From the NCBI GenBank assembly GCA_016432545.1, contig CP066694.1, forward strand, positions 806,001 to 870,000: a stretch of DNA of 64,000 nucleotides. Direction: 5' to 3'. Under the pieces are notes generated by a model that had not been told where the DNA came from, did not search any database, and saw only the letters and a program-made list of their open reading frames with translations. Shown here piece after piece: positions 33,505-42,548 of this stretch (within the stretch, counting starts at the first letter, position 1; every line of letters begins with the position of its first letter). The translations under genes were made by a program, and so were the position numbers. The DNA comes from an archaeon (GTDB lineage Archaea; Thermoproteota; Nitrososphaeria; Nitrososphaerales; Gagatemarchaeaceae).

Positions 33505-33767
33505 GGCTCGAGGACGCGCAGAAGATACTCATCAGGCCGTACGTCACGGAAAGGACCTTCGAGCAGATCGAGAGGGAGAACAAGCTCTGCTTCCTCGTGA
33601 GCGACAAGGCCTCGAAGACCCAGATCGCGAGCGCGATGCAGGCGCTGTACGAGGTAAGGGTAACCGCGGTGAACACTTCAAGGACAGTCAAGGGCAAGAA
33701 GGCGTTCATCAGGCTCTCGCCCGAGACCAGGGCCGCGGACCTCGCCACGAGGCTGGGGCTGGTGTAG
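33501..33767 (+). CDS. rpl23: Ribosomal protein uL23
   Basis: uL23 surrounds the tunnel exit and docks SRP. The 88 residues carry ILIRPYVTERTFEQIE at the start and VNTSRTVKGKKAFIRLSPE near the end. It starts at TTG 33501, overlapping the uL4 stop, and is followed immediately by uL2. Confidence 0.96.
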   Translation: MRLEDAQKILIRPYVTERTFEQIERENKLCFLVSDKASKTQIASAMQALYEVRVTAVNTSRTVKGKKAFIRLSPETRAADLATRLGLV

Positions 33768-33768
33768 G

Positions 33769-34515
33769 ATGGGCAAGAGAATCCTTCAGCGAAGGCGCGG
33801 AAAGGCAGGAATACAGTTCAGGAGTCCCAGCAAGGGGAAGATAGCGCCGGTAAGATACCCAAGAATCGGAGTCGAGTCGGAGGGCGCGGGCCGAATAACG
33901 TCGATCCTTGACGAGAGGGGACGCAGTGCCCCGATCGCACAGGTGAGGATGCCCGACAACAGGTACGTCTACCTTCCGGCGGTGGCGGGAATGTCCGTAG
34001 GGATGGAGGTCCCAGTCGGAGGGGAAGCGAACCCAAATCAGGGGAGCATCATGGCGCTTGCAAGGGTCCCCGAGGGGACCAGGGTCTGCAACATCGAGCT
34101 CAGGCCAGGCGACGGCGGGAAGCTGGTCAGGGCTTCGGGAGGGTCGGCCGTGGTCTTCTCGAAGGCGGGCGGGAGGGCGATGATCAAGCTGCCTTCAGGC
34201 AAGAACATCCTGGTGGACGAAAGGTGCAGGGTTACCATCGGCGAGGTCGCGGGCGGCGGGAGGCGCGAGAAGCCGTTCCTCACGGCAGGCGCGAGGCACC
34301 ACGCGATGAGGGCCTCGGGCAGGGTCTACCCACGCATGAGAGGGATTGCGATGGCGGTCGTGTACCACCCCTTCGGCGGTGGGAGGCACCAGCACCCTGG
34401 GAAGTCGACCAGCACCTCGAGGAATGCTCCGCCTGGAAGGAAGGTAGGGTTAATAGCGCCAAGGAAGACAGGAAGAAAGAGATTGGCGAGGTCCAGCGCC
34501 GAGGTGAGCGGTTAG
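33769..34515 (+). CDS. rpl2: Ribosomal protein uL2
   Basis: uL2 is needed for subunit association and peptidyl transfer. The archaeal start GKRILQRRRGKAG and the C-terminal MRGIAMAVVYHPFGGGRHQ, with the conserved His, are intact. The length of 248 residues is usual. It is one base after uL23 and directly abuts uS19. Confidence 0.97.
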   Translation: MGKRILQRRRGKAGIQFRSPSKGKIAPVRYPRIGVESEGAGRITSILDERGRSAPIAQVRMPDNRYVYLPAVAGMSVGMEVPVGGEANPNQGSIMALARVPEGTRVCNIELRPGDGGKLVRASGGSAVVFSKAGGRAMIKLPSGKNILVDERCRVTIGEVAGGGRREKPFLTAGARHHAMRASGRVYPRMRGIAMAVVYHPFGGGRHQHPGKSTSTSRNAPPGRKVGLIAPRKTGRKRLARSSAEVSG

Positions 34516-34911
34516 TTGCCGAAGGAGTTCCGCTTCAGGGGCAAGTCGCTCGACGAGCTCAACGCGATGTCCACGGAGTCTCTTATTGGCCTGCTCTCTT
34601 CGAGGGCGAGGAGGTCCTTGAACAGGGGGGTCTCCGAGGACAAGAGGAAGCTCCTCGAGGACGCTAGGAAGATCAAGGAAGGGAAGTCTGAGGGTCAGAT
34701 CAAGACGCACGCGAGGGACATGATAGTCCTTCCGGCGATGGTCGGACTCACGATAGGAGTCCACAACGGGAAGGAGTTCGTCTCTCTTGAGGTCAAGCCC
34801 GAGATGATAGGGAGGTTCCTCGGAGAGTATGTGATCACCAACAAGAAGGTCGTCCACGGGACCCCGGGCATCGGCTCAAGCCGGTCGAGCCTCTACGTGC
34901 CGCTGAAGTAA
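34516..34911 (+). CDS. rps19: Ribosomal protein uS19
   Basis: This small-subunit head protein has the conserved LEDARKIKEG, IKTHARDMIVLPAMVGLTIGVHNGKEFV and LGEYVITNKKVVHGTPGIG segments. It is 131 residues from TTG 34516, which follows the uL2 stop without a gap. In most archaea uL22 and uS3 come next; here they do not, and the operon ends or passes into an unrelated membrane-protein gene. Confidence 0.97.
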   Translation: MPKEFRFRGKSLDELNAMSTESLIGLLSSRARRSLNRGVSEDKRKLLEDARKIKEGKSEGQIKTHARDMIVLPAMVGLTIGVHNGKEFVSLEVKPEMIGRFLGEYVITNKKVVHGTPGIGSSRSSLYVPLK

Positions 34912-34913
34912 GG

Positions 34914-35318
34914 TTGTTCGACCCGGTTTCATTCGTCAGGATTCTCGCCTTCGCGGTCGTCTATGCCGGGGTCGAGTACAGGTACGTCAATAGGTCTGAG
35001 GCCGAGTGGACCAAGAAGGTCAAGGAATTTCCGGAGAAGCCGGTCTTCTGGGTCATCGCGCCGTACCACCTCTACCTGCTCCTGCCGCTCTTCGTCATAG
35101 TCTCGTTCACGTCCTCCATCACCGCCTGGGCGGGCAACACCTTCCTCCTCGCTGTCTTCGAAGACATCGCGTACTTCGGGTGGAGGGGCAGGTCTGTGAT
35201 CGAGGGGGAGTGGACCACGACCCTGTTCGGGAGCTTCAGGATCGGGCGGTGGATAGTCCCAATATGGTGGCCCCTGGACGCGATGATAGCCGCCGGCCTG
35301 TACTTCGCGCCGTTCTAG
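34914..35318 (+). CDS. Membrane protein of unknown function after uS19
   Basis: The 134-residue protein has three or four hydrophobic segments (about 5-20, 45-65, 70-85 and 112-132), many Trp and Tyr, and a charged stretch SEAEWTKKVKEFPEKP between the first two. It begins at TTG 34914, two bases after uS19, so it is probably on the ribosomal transcript. The end overlaps the convergent dehydrogenase by 4 bp. I do not recognise a family. Confidence 0.65.
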   Translation: MFDPVSFVRILAFAVVYAGVEYRYVNRSEAEWTKKVKEFPEKPVFWVIAPYHLYLLLPLFVIVSFTSSITAWAGNTFLLAVFEDIAYFGWRGRSVIEGEWTTTLFGSFRIGRWIVPIWWPLDAMIAAGLYFAPF

Positions 35319-36892
35319 GACACCACGGTCTGTGACTGGTCGCGCATGAAGTTCAGGAGGTAGTACGGGCTGCCTATGCCCCGGCCCGTGGCCCCGCTGG
35401 CCTTCCAGCCTGTGAAGGACTGCGCGCCCGGCCAGGCGCCGGTCGTAGAGCCGCCGCTGCGGTTGGCGTACGTCACGCCGAACCTGATCCCGTCGAAGAA
35501 CTTCTGCCGTTCCTTCTTGTCTTCACTGAAGATCCCGGCGGTGAGGCCGTAGGGGGTCGCGTTTGCCTTTCTGATGGCCTCGTCGACGTTCCTGACGCCG
35601 TCCACCACGACGAGGGGAAGGAAGAGCTCGTCCTTGAAGAGCCTGTGTTCCTCGGGAAGGCCAGTGATTACTGTGGGCGAAACGTAGTATCCTTTGCCCA
35701 GGCCAGGGCCCGAAACCACCTTGCCCCCGGTCAGGACCTTGCCGCCGGACCTCCTTGCCTCTGCGACGGAAGCCTCGAATTTGGTGACAGCGGCCGCGTT
35801 GATGATAGGGCCCATGAAGACCTCCTTCCGCCTCGGGTCCCCGACGGCGACCTTGGCTATCCGGTCCTTGAGTGCCTGGAGGAATTCGTCTCTTATCCCG
35901 TCCTGGACGTAGACCCTCGAAGTGGCGCTGCACTTCTGACCCCCGTAGCCGTAGGCTGCGCGGACCGTCCCCTCGACTGCCTTGGGGACGTCTGCCCTGT
36001 TGGATACGATGGTCGGGTTCTTGCTCCCCATTTCGAGAAGGATTGGCTTCGGATAGGGTTGCTCGGTCAGGAAGCGCCTGTAGAGCCTCATGCCGACGTC
36101 CCTCGAGCCAGTGAAGGCGATGCCCGCCACGTCCGGGTTGGCGACGAACTCATCCTCGAAGTTGCCGCCGGGCCCGGTCACGAAGTTGACCGCCCCGTCA
36201 GGGACTCCGGCGTCGGAGAGCGCGCTGTAGAGCATGAACCCGGTGAGGGGGGCCTCGCTCGTGGGCTTGAGTATGACCGAGTTCCCTGTGATCAGAGCCC
36301 CGAGGGCCATCCCGCTCGCGAGCATGAAGGGGAAGTTGAACGGGGAGATGACCGGCCAGACGCCATGGGGCTTGCCGAAGACCGTGTTGTGCTCTCCAGG
36401 TCCTGCCTTGCCCATCGCCGAAGTGTAGCCCTTCTCCTTGCGCATGATCTTGGCATAGAAGCTGACTGCGTCGACCGCCTCCCAGCACTCGGCGAGAGCC
36501 TCGAGCCTGTTCTTCCCCACCTCGTAGGTGATCCCGACGGCGATTTCGAACTTCCGCTGGTCGACCAAGCCTGCGAACTTCTCCATCACCCGCACGCGGT
36601 CCTCCCAGGTGAAGGCACGCCAGTCCTCGAAGCCTGCCTTGGCCGCCTCGATGGCTGCCTTTGCGTGCTCCCTAGTTCCCGTCTGGAACTTCCCTACCAC
36701 GATGGAGGTGTCGATGGGGCTTCGGTGCTCGAACTCCCCCGCCGGGGACCAGACCTTCTCGCCGCCGATTACCATCGGGTGCTTCTTTCCGAGTTTGGAA
36801 CCGAACGCCTTGAGAGCTGCTTCGAACTTCGGATGAAGGGTCTCGTCCGCGAAGAGCGTCGTGTATGTCACCTTGGGACCCTGCTTCGGCAA
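35315..36892 (-). CDS. Delta-1-pyrroline-5-carboxylate dehydrogenase
   Basis: This aldehyde dehydrogenase oxidises glutamate semialdehyde to glutamate, the second step of proline or ornithine breakdown. The long N-terminus, VWPVISPFNFPFMLASGMA, AFTGSRDVG, LLEMGSKNPTIVS and the catalytic Cys in GYGGQKCSATSRVY are of the P5CDH group. It has 525 residues from TTG 36892, with GTTAAGTAT about 28 bp upstream. No proline dehydrogenase lies in the window. It and the Hut genes both yield glutamate. Confidence 0.92.
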   Translation of the reverse strand: MPKQGPKVTYTTLFADETLHPKFEAALKAFGSKLGKKHPMVIGGEKVWSPAGEFEHRSPIDTSIVVGKFQTGTREHAKAAIEAAKAGFEDWRAFTWEDRVRVMEKFAGLVDQRKFEIAVGITYEVGKNRLEALAECWEAVDAVSFYAKIMRKEKGYTSAMGKAGPGEHNTVFGKPHGVWPVISPFNFPFMLASGMALGALITGNSVILKPTSEAPLTGFMLYSALSDAGVPDGAVNFVTGPGGNFEDEFVANPDVAGIAFTGSRDVGMRLYRRFLTEQPYPKPILLEMGSKNPTIVSNRADVPKAVEGTVRAAYGYGGQKCSATSRVYVQDGIRDEFLQALKDRIAKVAVGDPRRKEVFMGPIINAAAVTKFEASVAEARRSGGKVLTGGKVVSGPGLGKGYYVSPTVITGLPEEHRLFKDELFLPLVVVDGVRNVDEAIRKANATPYGLTAGIFSEDKKERQKFFDGIRFGVTYANRSGGSTTGAWPGAQSFTGWKASGATGRGIGSPYYLLNFMRDQSQTVVS

Positions 36893-36966
36893 TCTGAGGC
36901 CGAGCGACCGTTTGCGATACTTAACGTTTCCAGACTGAAAGGCGATTCTTTCGGTCTGGCCGGATG

Positions 36967-37596
36967 TTAGGCGCTCTTCTCGAGCAGGGCGTTCTTGGCG
37001 AGGTGGGCCGAGTACTGAATTGCCACGGCGGCCTTCACCTCTCCCATGTCCACACTGGAGCCAAGGAGTTTCTCCATCGAGATCATCGTGCCCGGGTCAA
37101 GCCCGCAGGGCCTGATGAGGTCGAAGTACCCCATGTCGGTGTTGACATTGAGGGCGAAGCCATGGTAGGCGACCCAGTTCGTGACCGCGACGCCGATGGA
37201 GGCCAGCTTCTTCCCTTCGACCCAGACCCCTGGATGCCCTTCGAGGGTCGTCGCGTCAATCCCGAAGCCTGCGACGGCGGAAATGAGAGACTCCTGGATC
37301 CTTCTGACGTGCGCCCGGACGTCGTGGTCCCTGAGTAGGACAATGGGGTATCCGACGAGCTGCCCGGGCCCGTGGTATGTTGCGTCCCCGCCCCTCTCCA
37401 CTGTGAAGACAGGGACGTCCTGCGGCTTGAAGTTGGCCGGGGTGGTCTTTCGGCCCAAGGTGATGACGTGTGGGTGCTCGAGAAGAAGCAGCGTGTCTCC
37501 GTCGTCTCCGCGGGCCCGGTCCTCAGCAAGCTTCCGCTGAAAGTCCAACGCTGCTCCGTACTCCATCGTCCCCAGGTCGCGGACTTCGAGGCTCAT
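36967..37596 (-). CDS. lipB: Octanoyl (lipoyl) transferase
   Basis: LipB moves octanoate from acyl carrier protein to E2 lipoyl domains. The motifs RGGDATYHGPGQLVGYP, the Lys in GKKLASIGVAV and the acyl-accepting Cys in RPCGLDPG are all present in 209 residues. Its ATG overlaps the lpdA stop as ATGA. With LipA at 42.5 kb it gives a bacterial-type lipoate synthesis route for the adjacent dehydrogenase complex. Confidence 0.95.
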   Translation of the reverse strand: MSLEVRDLGTMEYGAALDFQRKLAEDRARGDDGDTLLLLEHPHVITLGRKTTPANFKPQDVPVFTVERGGDATYHGPGQLVGYPIVLLRDHDVRAHVRRIQESLISAVAGFGIDATTLEGHPGVWVEGKKLASIGVAVTNWVAYHGFALNVNTDMGYFDLIRPCGLDPGTMISMEKLLGSSVDMGEVKAAVAIQYSAHLAKNALLEKSA

Positions 37597-39017
37597 GACT
37601 TCAGCTGGTGAATCGGCCTTCCGGCCGCGGACTCGGCTGCCTCCATGATCGCCTCGGGAAGGGTCGGGTGGGGATGCACGGTCAGCGCGATGTCTTCGAC
37701 AGTGGCGCCCATTTCTATCGCCAGGGCGACCTCGCTGATGAGGTTGGAGGCCTCCGGCCCGACTATCTGGACCCCCAGGACGAGCCCGTCCTCCGCCTTT
37801 GCGACGACCTTCACGAAACCCTCAGGCTCCCCGGTCGAGAGGGCCCTGCCGAGTGCGGCGAATTGGAATCGGCTCTTCTTCACCGAGTAGCCCGCTTCGA
37901 TGGCCTTAGCCTCGGTCAGGCCTACACTCGCGACCTCAGGGTCGCAGAAGACTGCGTCAGGAATCACCGTCCAGTCCGCTGCGGTGGGCAGGCCAGCTGC
38001 AGATTCGGCGGCGACGATCCCTTCTTTCGAGGCCTTGTGCGCGAGGAGAGGAGGACCGCGCACGTCGCCGATTGCGAAGATGCCGGGTACGTTGGTCCTC
38101 ATGTGCTCGTCCGTGGTGATGAACCCCCTCTGGTCGGTCTTGACACCGATTGCCTGAAGGTTCAGCTTCTCTGTCCTCGGCTTCCGGCCCACGCTCACTA
38201 GGATTCTGTCGGCCTCTACAGAGACCCTGCCCTCGGGCGTCTCCACTTCGGCCTTCGCGACCCCTCCTGACTTTGAGACTGACAGGACCTTTGACTTCAG
38301 GTGGACCTTCCCGCCCCTGCCTTCGAGCTTCTTGTGGACGAGCCTGACGACTTCGGGATCGGCTCCGGGCATGAGCTGGTCCATCAACTCCACGACCGTC
38401 ACCTTGCTCCCGAGCCTCTGGTACATCGAAGCAAACTCGAGTCCTATCGCTCCGCCGCCGACGATCAGGAGCTTGCCGGGAGCGTCCATGAGTTCCAGCG
38501 CTTCTTTTGAGCCTATGACCAGCGACCCGTCGAACTCGAGGCCGGGTAGTTGGACCGTTCTCGTCCCGGTCGCTATGACTATGTTCTTAGTCGTTATCTC
38601 CTCAGTGCCCTGGGCCGTAGTCACGGAGACCTTCCCTGCCGCCGTGATCTCTGCCTCTCCCTTCAGGACGGTCGCGTGGTTGCCCTTGAGCAGGCCTTCG
38701 ACTCCGGAAACGAGCTTCGAGACGACCTCGCCCTTCCACTTCTGCATCTGGGCGTAGTTTACCGAGACCCCGGTTGCGACGAGCCCGTACTTCTCTGCCT
38801 CCTTCACCTTGTCGAAGAGCTTCGAGACTGTGATGAGCGACTTTGAAGGGATGCAGCCGTAGTTGAGACACTCTCCCCCGACCTTGTCGGCCTCCACGAG
38901 TATAGTCCTGAGCCCAAGTTGTGCGGCGCGGATTGCGCAGACGTAGCCCCCGGGACCTCCTCCGATGACCGTGACGTCAGCCTCTAGCAATTCAGTTCCT
39001 TCTGGTCGGCCGCTCAA
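37593..39017 (-). CDS. lpdA: Dihydrolipoamide dehydrogenase (E3)
   Basis: This flavoprotein re-oxidises the lipoyl arm with NAD+. It has the FAD motif VIGGGPGGYVCAIRAAQLG, the redox disulfide GGECLNYGCIPSK, the NAD motif IVGGGAIGLEFA and the C-terminal His-Glu pair in HPHPTLPE. The length of 474 residues is standard, starting at TTG 39017. It lies 26 bp after the E2 gene in the same operon. Confidence 0.97.
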   Translation of the reverse strand: MSGRPEGTELLEADVTVIGGGPGGYVCAIRAAQLGLRTILVEADKVGGECLNYGCIPSKSLITVSKLFDKVKEAEKYGLVATGVSVNYAQMQKWKGEVVSKLVSGVEGLLKGNHATVLKGEAEITAAGKVSVTTAQGTEEITTKNIVIATGTRTVQLPGLEFDGSLVIGSKEALELMDAPGKLLIVGGGAIGLEFASMYQRLGSKVTVVELMDQLMPGADPEVVRLVHKKLEGRGGKVHLKSKVLSVSKSGGVAKAEVETPEGRVSVEADRILVSVGRKPRTEKLNLQAIGVKTDQRGFITTDEHMRTNVPGIFAIGDVRGPPLLAHKASKEGIVAAESAAGLPTAADWTVIPDAVFCDPEVASVGLTEAKAIEAGYSVKKSRFQFAALGRALSTGEPEGFVKVVAKAEDGLVLGVQIVGPEASNLISEVALAIEMGATVEDIALTVHPHPTLPEAIMEAAESAAGRPIHQLKS

Positions 39018-39043
39018 ACCGGCTTAAAGATTGCTCGGACTTG

Positions 39044-40267
39044 TCAGAGCACTTCGGACAGGAGCTTCTTGGTGTCCTGGATGGTCTCTATGATGCGGCT
39101 GGTGAAGCGGGCGGCGTAGGCCCCGTCTAGTACCCTGTGGTCGAAGCTGAGAGAGAGGTAGGTAGTGTCCCTGACTTCGATCCGCCCTTCGCGGACCACG
39201 GGTCGCTTGCTGATCTTGTGAAGCCCCAGAATCGCGACCTCCGGGAGGTTGATTATCGGGGTGGCGAAGAGCCCACCGATCGCCCCCACGTTCGTGATCG
39301 TGAAGGTCGACCCGTGCACGTCGTCGAGGGCCAGCTGCCCCTTGCGGGCCTTGTCGGCCAGCTTCTCGATCTCGCCGGCCAGCTCGAAGATGTCCTTCTT
39401 GTCCGCTTCCTTCACGACCGGGACTACAAGCCCCTGTTCCGTGTCTGTCGCGATTCCGATGTTGTAGTATTTCTTCAGCACGATGTTCCCGCTCGCCTCG
39501 TCGAGCGAGGAGTTGAGGTAGGGGAAGTCCTTCAGTGCTGGCACCAGGGCCTTGATAATGAACGGGAGGTACGTCAGACGGACCCCGCGCTTCTCCGCGC
39601 TCCCTTTGAGGGCCTCCCGGAGCAGGACCAGCTCCGTCATGTCCGCTTCGTCGACGTGAGTGACCTGCGCCGTGGTCCTCTGGGACTTTACCATGCGCTC
39701 GGCTATCGTCTTTCTGATCCCCTTCAGCGGGACGAGCTCCTCGTTCTTCCCAGCTCTTGGGGCTGACGGCTGCAGGATGGTGGTCGTCGCGGCAGCCTTT
39801 GAACCCGAAGATGCGCGACGGACGTCTTCATCAGTCACCCGGTTCTGAGGACCTGAGCCTCTGACCGCAGCGATGTCGACTCCGAGCTCGCGGGCGAGGC
39901 GCCTTGTCGCAGGGGTAGCCATGACTCCGGTCGGACCCTGCCCCGACTCAGCCTGAGGCGTGGAGGTCTGGGGTGTCGAGGCTGGCGTTGGGCGCGAAAC
40001 TTGGCCCGCGGGCTGTGAAGCGGGGGTAGCGCTTCCATCGTCGATCACGATTATCGTCTCGCCGACTTTGGCGATGTCTCCTTCCTTGACGAGGATCTTG
40101 GTGACCTTTCCGGTCCTTGGGGATGGGATCTGCACGTTGACCTTGTCGGTCATGACCTCGACAAGGGGCTGGTCTTCCTTGATCGTCTCCCCCTCCTTGA
40201 CCATCCACTTCAGGATCTCCCCCTCGGAGACGCCTTCGCCGATGTCGGGAAGTTTTAGCTCGTACAT
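39044..40267 (-). CDS. 2-oxoacid dehydrogenase E2 (lipoyl acyltransferase)
   Basis: The E2 core transfers the acyl group to CoA. One lipoyl domain (about residues 1-78) has the target Lys at about 42 in MTDKVNV. A Pro/Ser/Thr/Gln-rich linker leads to the E1/E3-binding domain (ATPATRRLARELGVDIAAVR, about 118-150), then the catalytic domain ends with SLSFDHRVLDGAYAARF, containing the active His. The length of 407 residues is typical. It lies about 50 bp after the fused E1 gene. Confidence 0.95.
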   Translation of the reverse strand: MYELKLPDIGEGVSEGEILKWMVKEGETIKEDQPLVEVMTDKVNVQIPSPRTGKVTKILVKEGDIAKVGETIIVIDDGSATPASQPAGQVSRPTPASTPQTSTPQAESGQGPTGVMATPATRRLARELGVDIAAVRGSGPQNRVTDEDVRRASSGSKAAATTTILQPSAPRAGKNEELVPLKGIRKTIAERMVKSQRTTAQVTHVDEADMTELVLLREALKGSAEKRGVRLTYLPFIIKALVPALKDFPYLNSSLDEASGNIVLKKYYNIGIATDTEQGLVVPVVKEADKKDIFELAGEIEKLADKARKGQLALDDVHGSTFTITNVGAIGGLFATPIINLPEVAILGLHKISKRPVVREGRIEVRDTTYLSLSFDHRVLDGAYAARFTSRIIETIQDTKKLLSEVL

Positions 40268-40317
40268 CTGAATTTCTGAAGCTTCGGCGCTCGCTTGTCC
40301 TTTTAGTCTTTTTCGCG

Positions 40318-42468
40318 CTAGTAGCGCGCCAGCTCCGCTGCGGCCTTCACTATCCGGTCCTTGTTGGGGATGTAGTAGTCTTCGAGCTTCGAGAGGGGGA
40401 CGACGGTGTCGAAGCCGGCGACGCGCCGGATCGGGGCCTTCAGGTAGTCGAGCCCCTTGTCCGCGACTGTGGCTGCGATCTCGGCGCCGAGCCCGAGAGA
40501 TAGCGGCGCTTCGTGGACTATGACGAGCCTGCCGGTCTTCTGGACCGAGGCAAGGACGGCAGGGAAGTCGAGGGGCGACACCGTCCTCAGGTCGAGCACC
40601 TCGGCCGATATCGACTTCTCGGACTGGAGCGCGTCGGCGGCCTGCAGGGTGGGGACCATCATCGCTCCGTAGGAGACGATGGTGACGTCGGAGCCCTCGC
40701 GGACCACCTTGGCCTTGCCAAGCGGGATGGAGTACGGTTCCTCCGGCACGTCCATCTTGGGGGAGTCGTAGAGCCTCTTCGGCTCCATGAAGATGACCGG
40801 ATCTTCGTCTCTAAGGGCCGAAGCGAGGAGGCCCTTGGCATCGTAGGCGTTCGAAGGGATGACCACCTTGAGCCCCGGAGTGTGAGAGTAGTAAGCTTCG
40901 GGCGAGTCCGAATGGTGCTCGGGGGCGCGAATCCCTGCGCCGTAGGGGAAACGCACGACGCCTCTCGGGGCATACCTCCCTCTCGTCCTGTTCCTCATCC
41001 GCGCGATGTGCCCGAAGATCTGGTCGAAGGCCGGGACTGAGAATCCGTCGAACTGGAACTCTGCGACGGGGATCATCCCCCCAACAGAGAGCCCGACGAA
41101 GAGCCCTGCTATTCCGAGCTCTGCGAGCGGCGTATCGAAGACCCGGTCAGCCCCGAACTCGTCCTGGAGCCCCCTGGTGACCTGGAAGACCCCGCCGTTC
41201 TTGCCGACGTCCTCTCCGAAGACAACGACCCGGCTGTCCCCCTGAAGGCCCTCTCTGAGGGCCATGTTGACCGCGTTGCGGATGTTGACTCCCGGACGCC
41301 CACCACGCATGGTCGGTTCGGGCGGCGCCGCGGGCTCCTTGCTCTCGACTCCGAACGCCTCTCTCTTCTGTTCAGCGAGCCTGGGGGTCAGCTTGGAGTA
41401 CATGTAGTCGAAGATTACCGACGGGTCGGGGGTAGTAATCGCCCTGTAGGCGGCGACCGCCTCGTCCATCTTCTTCTGAGCGGCCTGGGCAAGGGCGGCC
41501 TTCTTAGCGTCGTCCAAGATCCCCCTCGACCTCAGGTACGCCTCGAAGCGCGTTATCGGGCTCCGCTTCTCCCACTCGGCGACCTCCTCGGGGGCCTTCA
41601 GCTTGTTTGACACCAACTCGGCGGTGGTGTGGGGGCCGAGCCTGTAGGTGGAATACTCTATCAGCGTCGGGCCACCGCCCCGCCTCGCCTTCTCGACCGC
41701 GTACTTTGTTGCTTCATACGAGGCGACGACGTCGTTCCCGTCCACCAGGATGCCTTCGAACCCGTAGGCGACGGCCTTTTGCGCTATGGTCTTGGCGGCC
41801 GTCTGCTGGTTCCTCTTGACCGAGATGGCCCACTGATTGTTCTCGACCCCGAAGACGACCGGGAGGTCGTAGACTCCTGCGAAGTTCAGGGCCTCGTGGA
41901 AGTCGCCCTTTGAGGTTCCGCCGTCCCCGGTAGAAACGAATGTCACAGACCTATCGCCCTGGAGCCTCCTCGCCATCGCGAGGCCGACGGCGTGGGGAAG
42001 CTGGGTGGCAACGGGCACTGCGAGCGGCAGCATGTTCAGTTCTTCGGGGATCTCCATCCCCCTCTCGTCCCCACCCCAGTACTGCAGGAGCTTGGCCGGG
42101 GGCATCCCGAAGCCGAGCATCCCTGCGGCGTCTCTGTACATGGGAACGTACCAGTCGCCCTTCACGAGCGCGTTGACGAAGCCCACCTGCCCGCCTTCCT
42201 GGCCCTTCCCGGGGGCGTATGTCCCAATCTCTCTGAGGGTGGAGAGGTTGCTGGCCTTCTCGTCGAAGAGCCTGCCGAAGATCAGCTGCTCATAGAAGCG
42301 CGTGAGGTCGTCAGCACTGATGTTAGGCTCCTTGCCCCGCAGGGTCCCGTCAGGGGAGAGGCGCTGGTAGAGGACCTCCTCTGCCTTTGCGAACTTGAAG
42401 TCTGCCTCGCTGAAAATCCTCGGGACCGCGTCTGCGCCTGAGGACTTCATGAAGTCCGATTCGGTCAA
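40318..42468 (-). CDS. 2-oxoacid dehydrogenase E1, alpha-beta fusion
   Basis: This thiamine-diphosphate enzyme decarboxylates 2-oxoacids, most likely branched-chain ones. The first half (to about 385) is E1-alpha, with the diphosphate-binding motif TGDGGTSKGDFHEALNFAG and ENNQWAISV. The second half begins near RPGVNIRNAVNMALREGL and is E1-beta, with VFGEDVGKNGGVFQVTRGL and VVIPSNAYDAKGLLASA. A short Pro/Ala-rich linker joins them into one 716-residue chain; most relatives use two separate genes. The start is TTG 42468, about 28 bp after a TATA box. Confidence 0.94.
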   Translation of the reverse strand: MTESDFMKSSGADAVPRIFSEADFKFAKAEEVLYQRLSPDGTLRGKEPNISADDLTRFYEQLIFGRLFDEKASNLSTLREIGTYAPGKGQEGGQVGFVNALVKGDWYVPMYRDAAGMLGFGMPPAKLLQYWGGDERGMEIPEELNMLPLAVPVATQLPHAVGLAMARRLQGDRSVTFVSTGDGGTSKGDFHEALNFAGVYDLPVVFGVENNQWAISVKRNQQTAAKTIAQKAVAYGFEGILVDGNDVVASYEATKYAVEKARRGGGPTLIEYSTYRLGPHTTAELVSNKLKAPEEVAEWEKRSPITRFEAYLRSRGILDDAKKAALAQAAQKKMDEAVAAYRAITTPDPSVIFDYMYSKLTPRLAEQKREAFGVESKEPAAPPEPTMRGGRPGVNIRNAVNMALREGLQGDSRVVVFGEDVGKNGGVFQVTRGLQDEFGADRVFDTPLAELGIAGLFVGLSVGGMIPVAEFQFDGFSVPAFDQIFGHIARMRNRTRGRYAPRGVVRFPYGAGIRAPEHHSDSPEAYYSHTPGLKVVIPSNAYDAKGLLASALRDEDPVIFMEPKRLYDSPKMDVPEEPYSIPLGKAKVVREGSDVTIVSYGAMMVPTLQAADALQSEKSISAEVLDLRTVSPLDFPAVLASVQKTGRLVIVHEAPLSLGLGAEIAATVADKGLDYLKAPIRRVAGFDTVVPLSKLEDYYIPNKDRIVKAAAELARY

Positions 42469-42491
42469 GCATCGAAATCGACTGTGGCGGT

Positions 42492-42499
42492 CATATAAG
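42492..42499 (-). promoter_or_regulatory. TATA box of the E1-E2-E3-lipB operon
   Basis: CTTATATG on the minus strand is centred about 28 bp before the TTG at 42468. It separates this operon from the regulator-lipA pair upstream and implies a leaderless E1 mRNA. Confidence 0.6.
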
Positions 42500-42548
42500 A
42501 CTGACTGTGCTCGGAGGTGAAATATGTCGATTGTCGTAATGCCTGGTC

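Noticed and set aside
35645-36970. 441-residue forward ORF opposite P5C dehydrogenase
   Set aside because: Antisense shadow of a well-conserved dehydrogenase with full active-site motifs.
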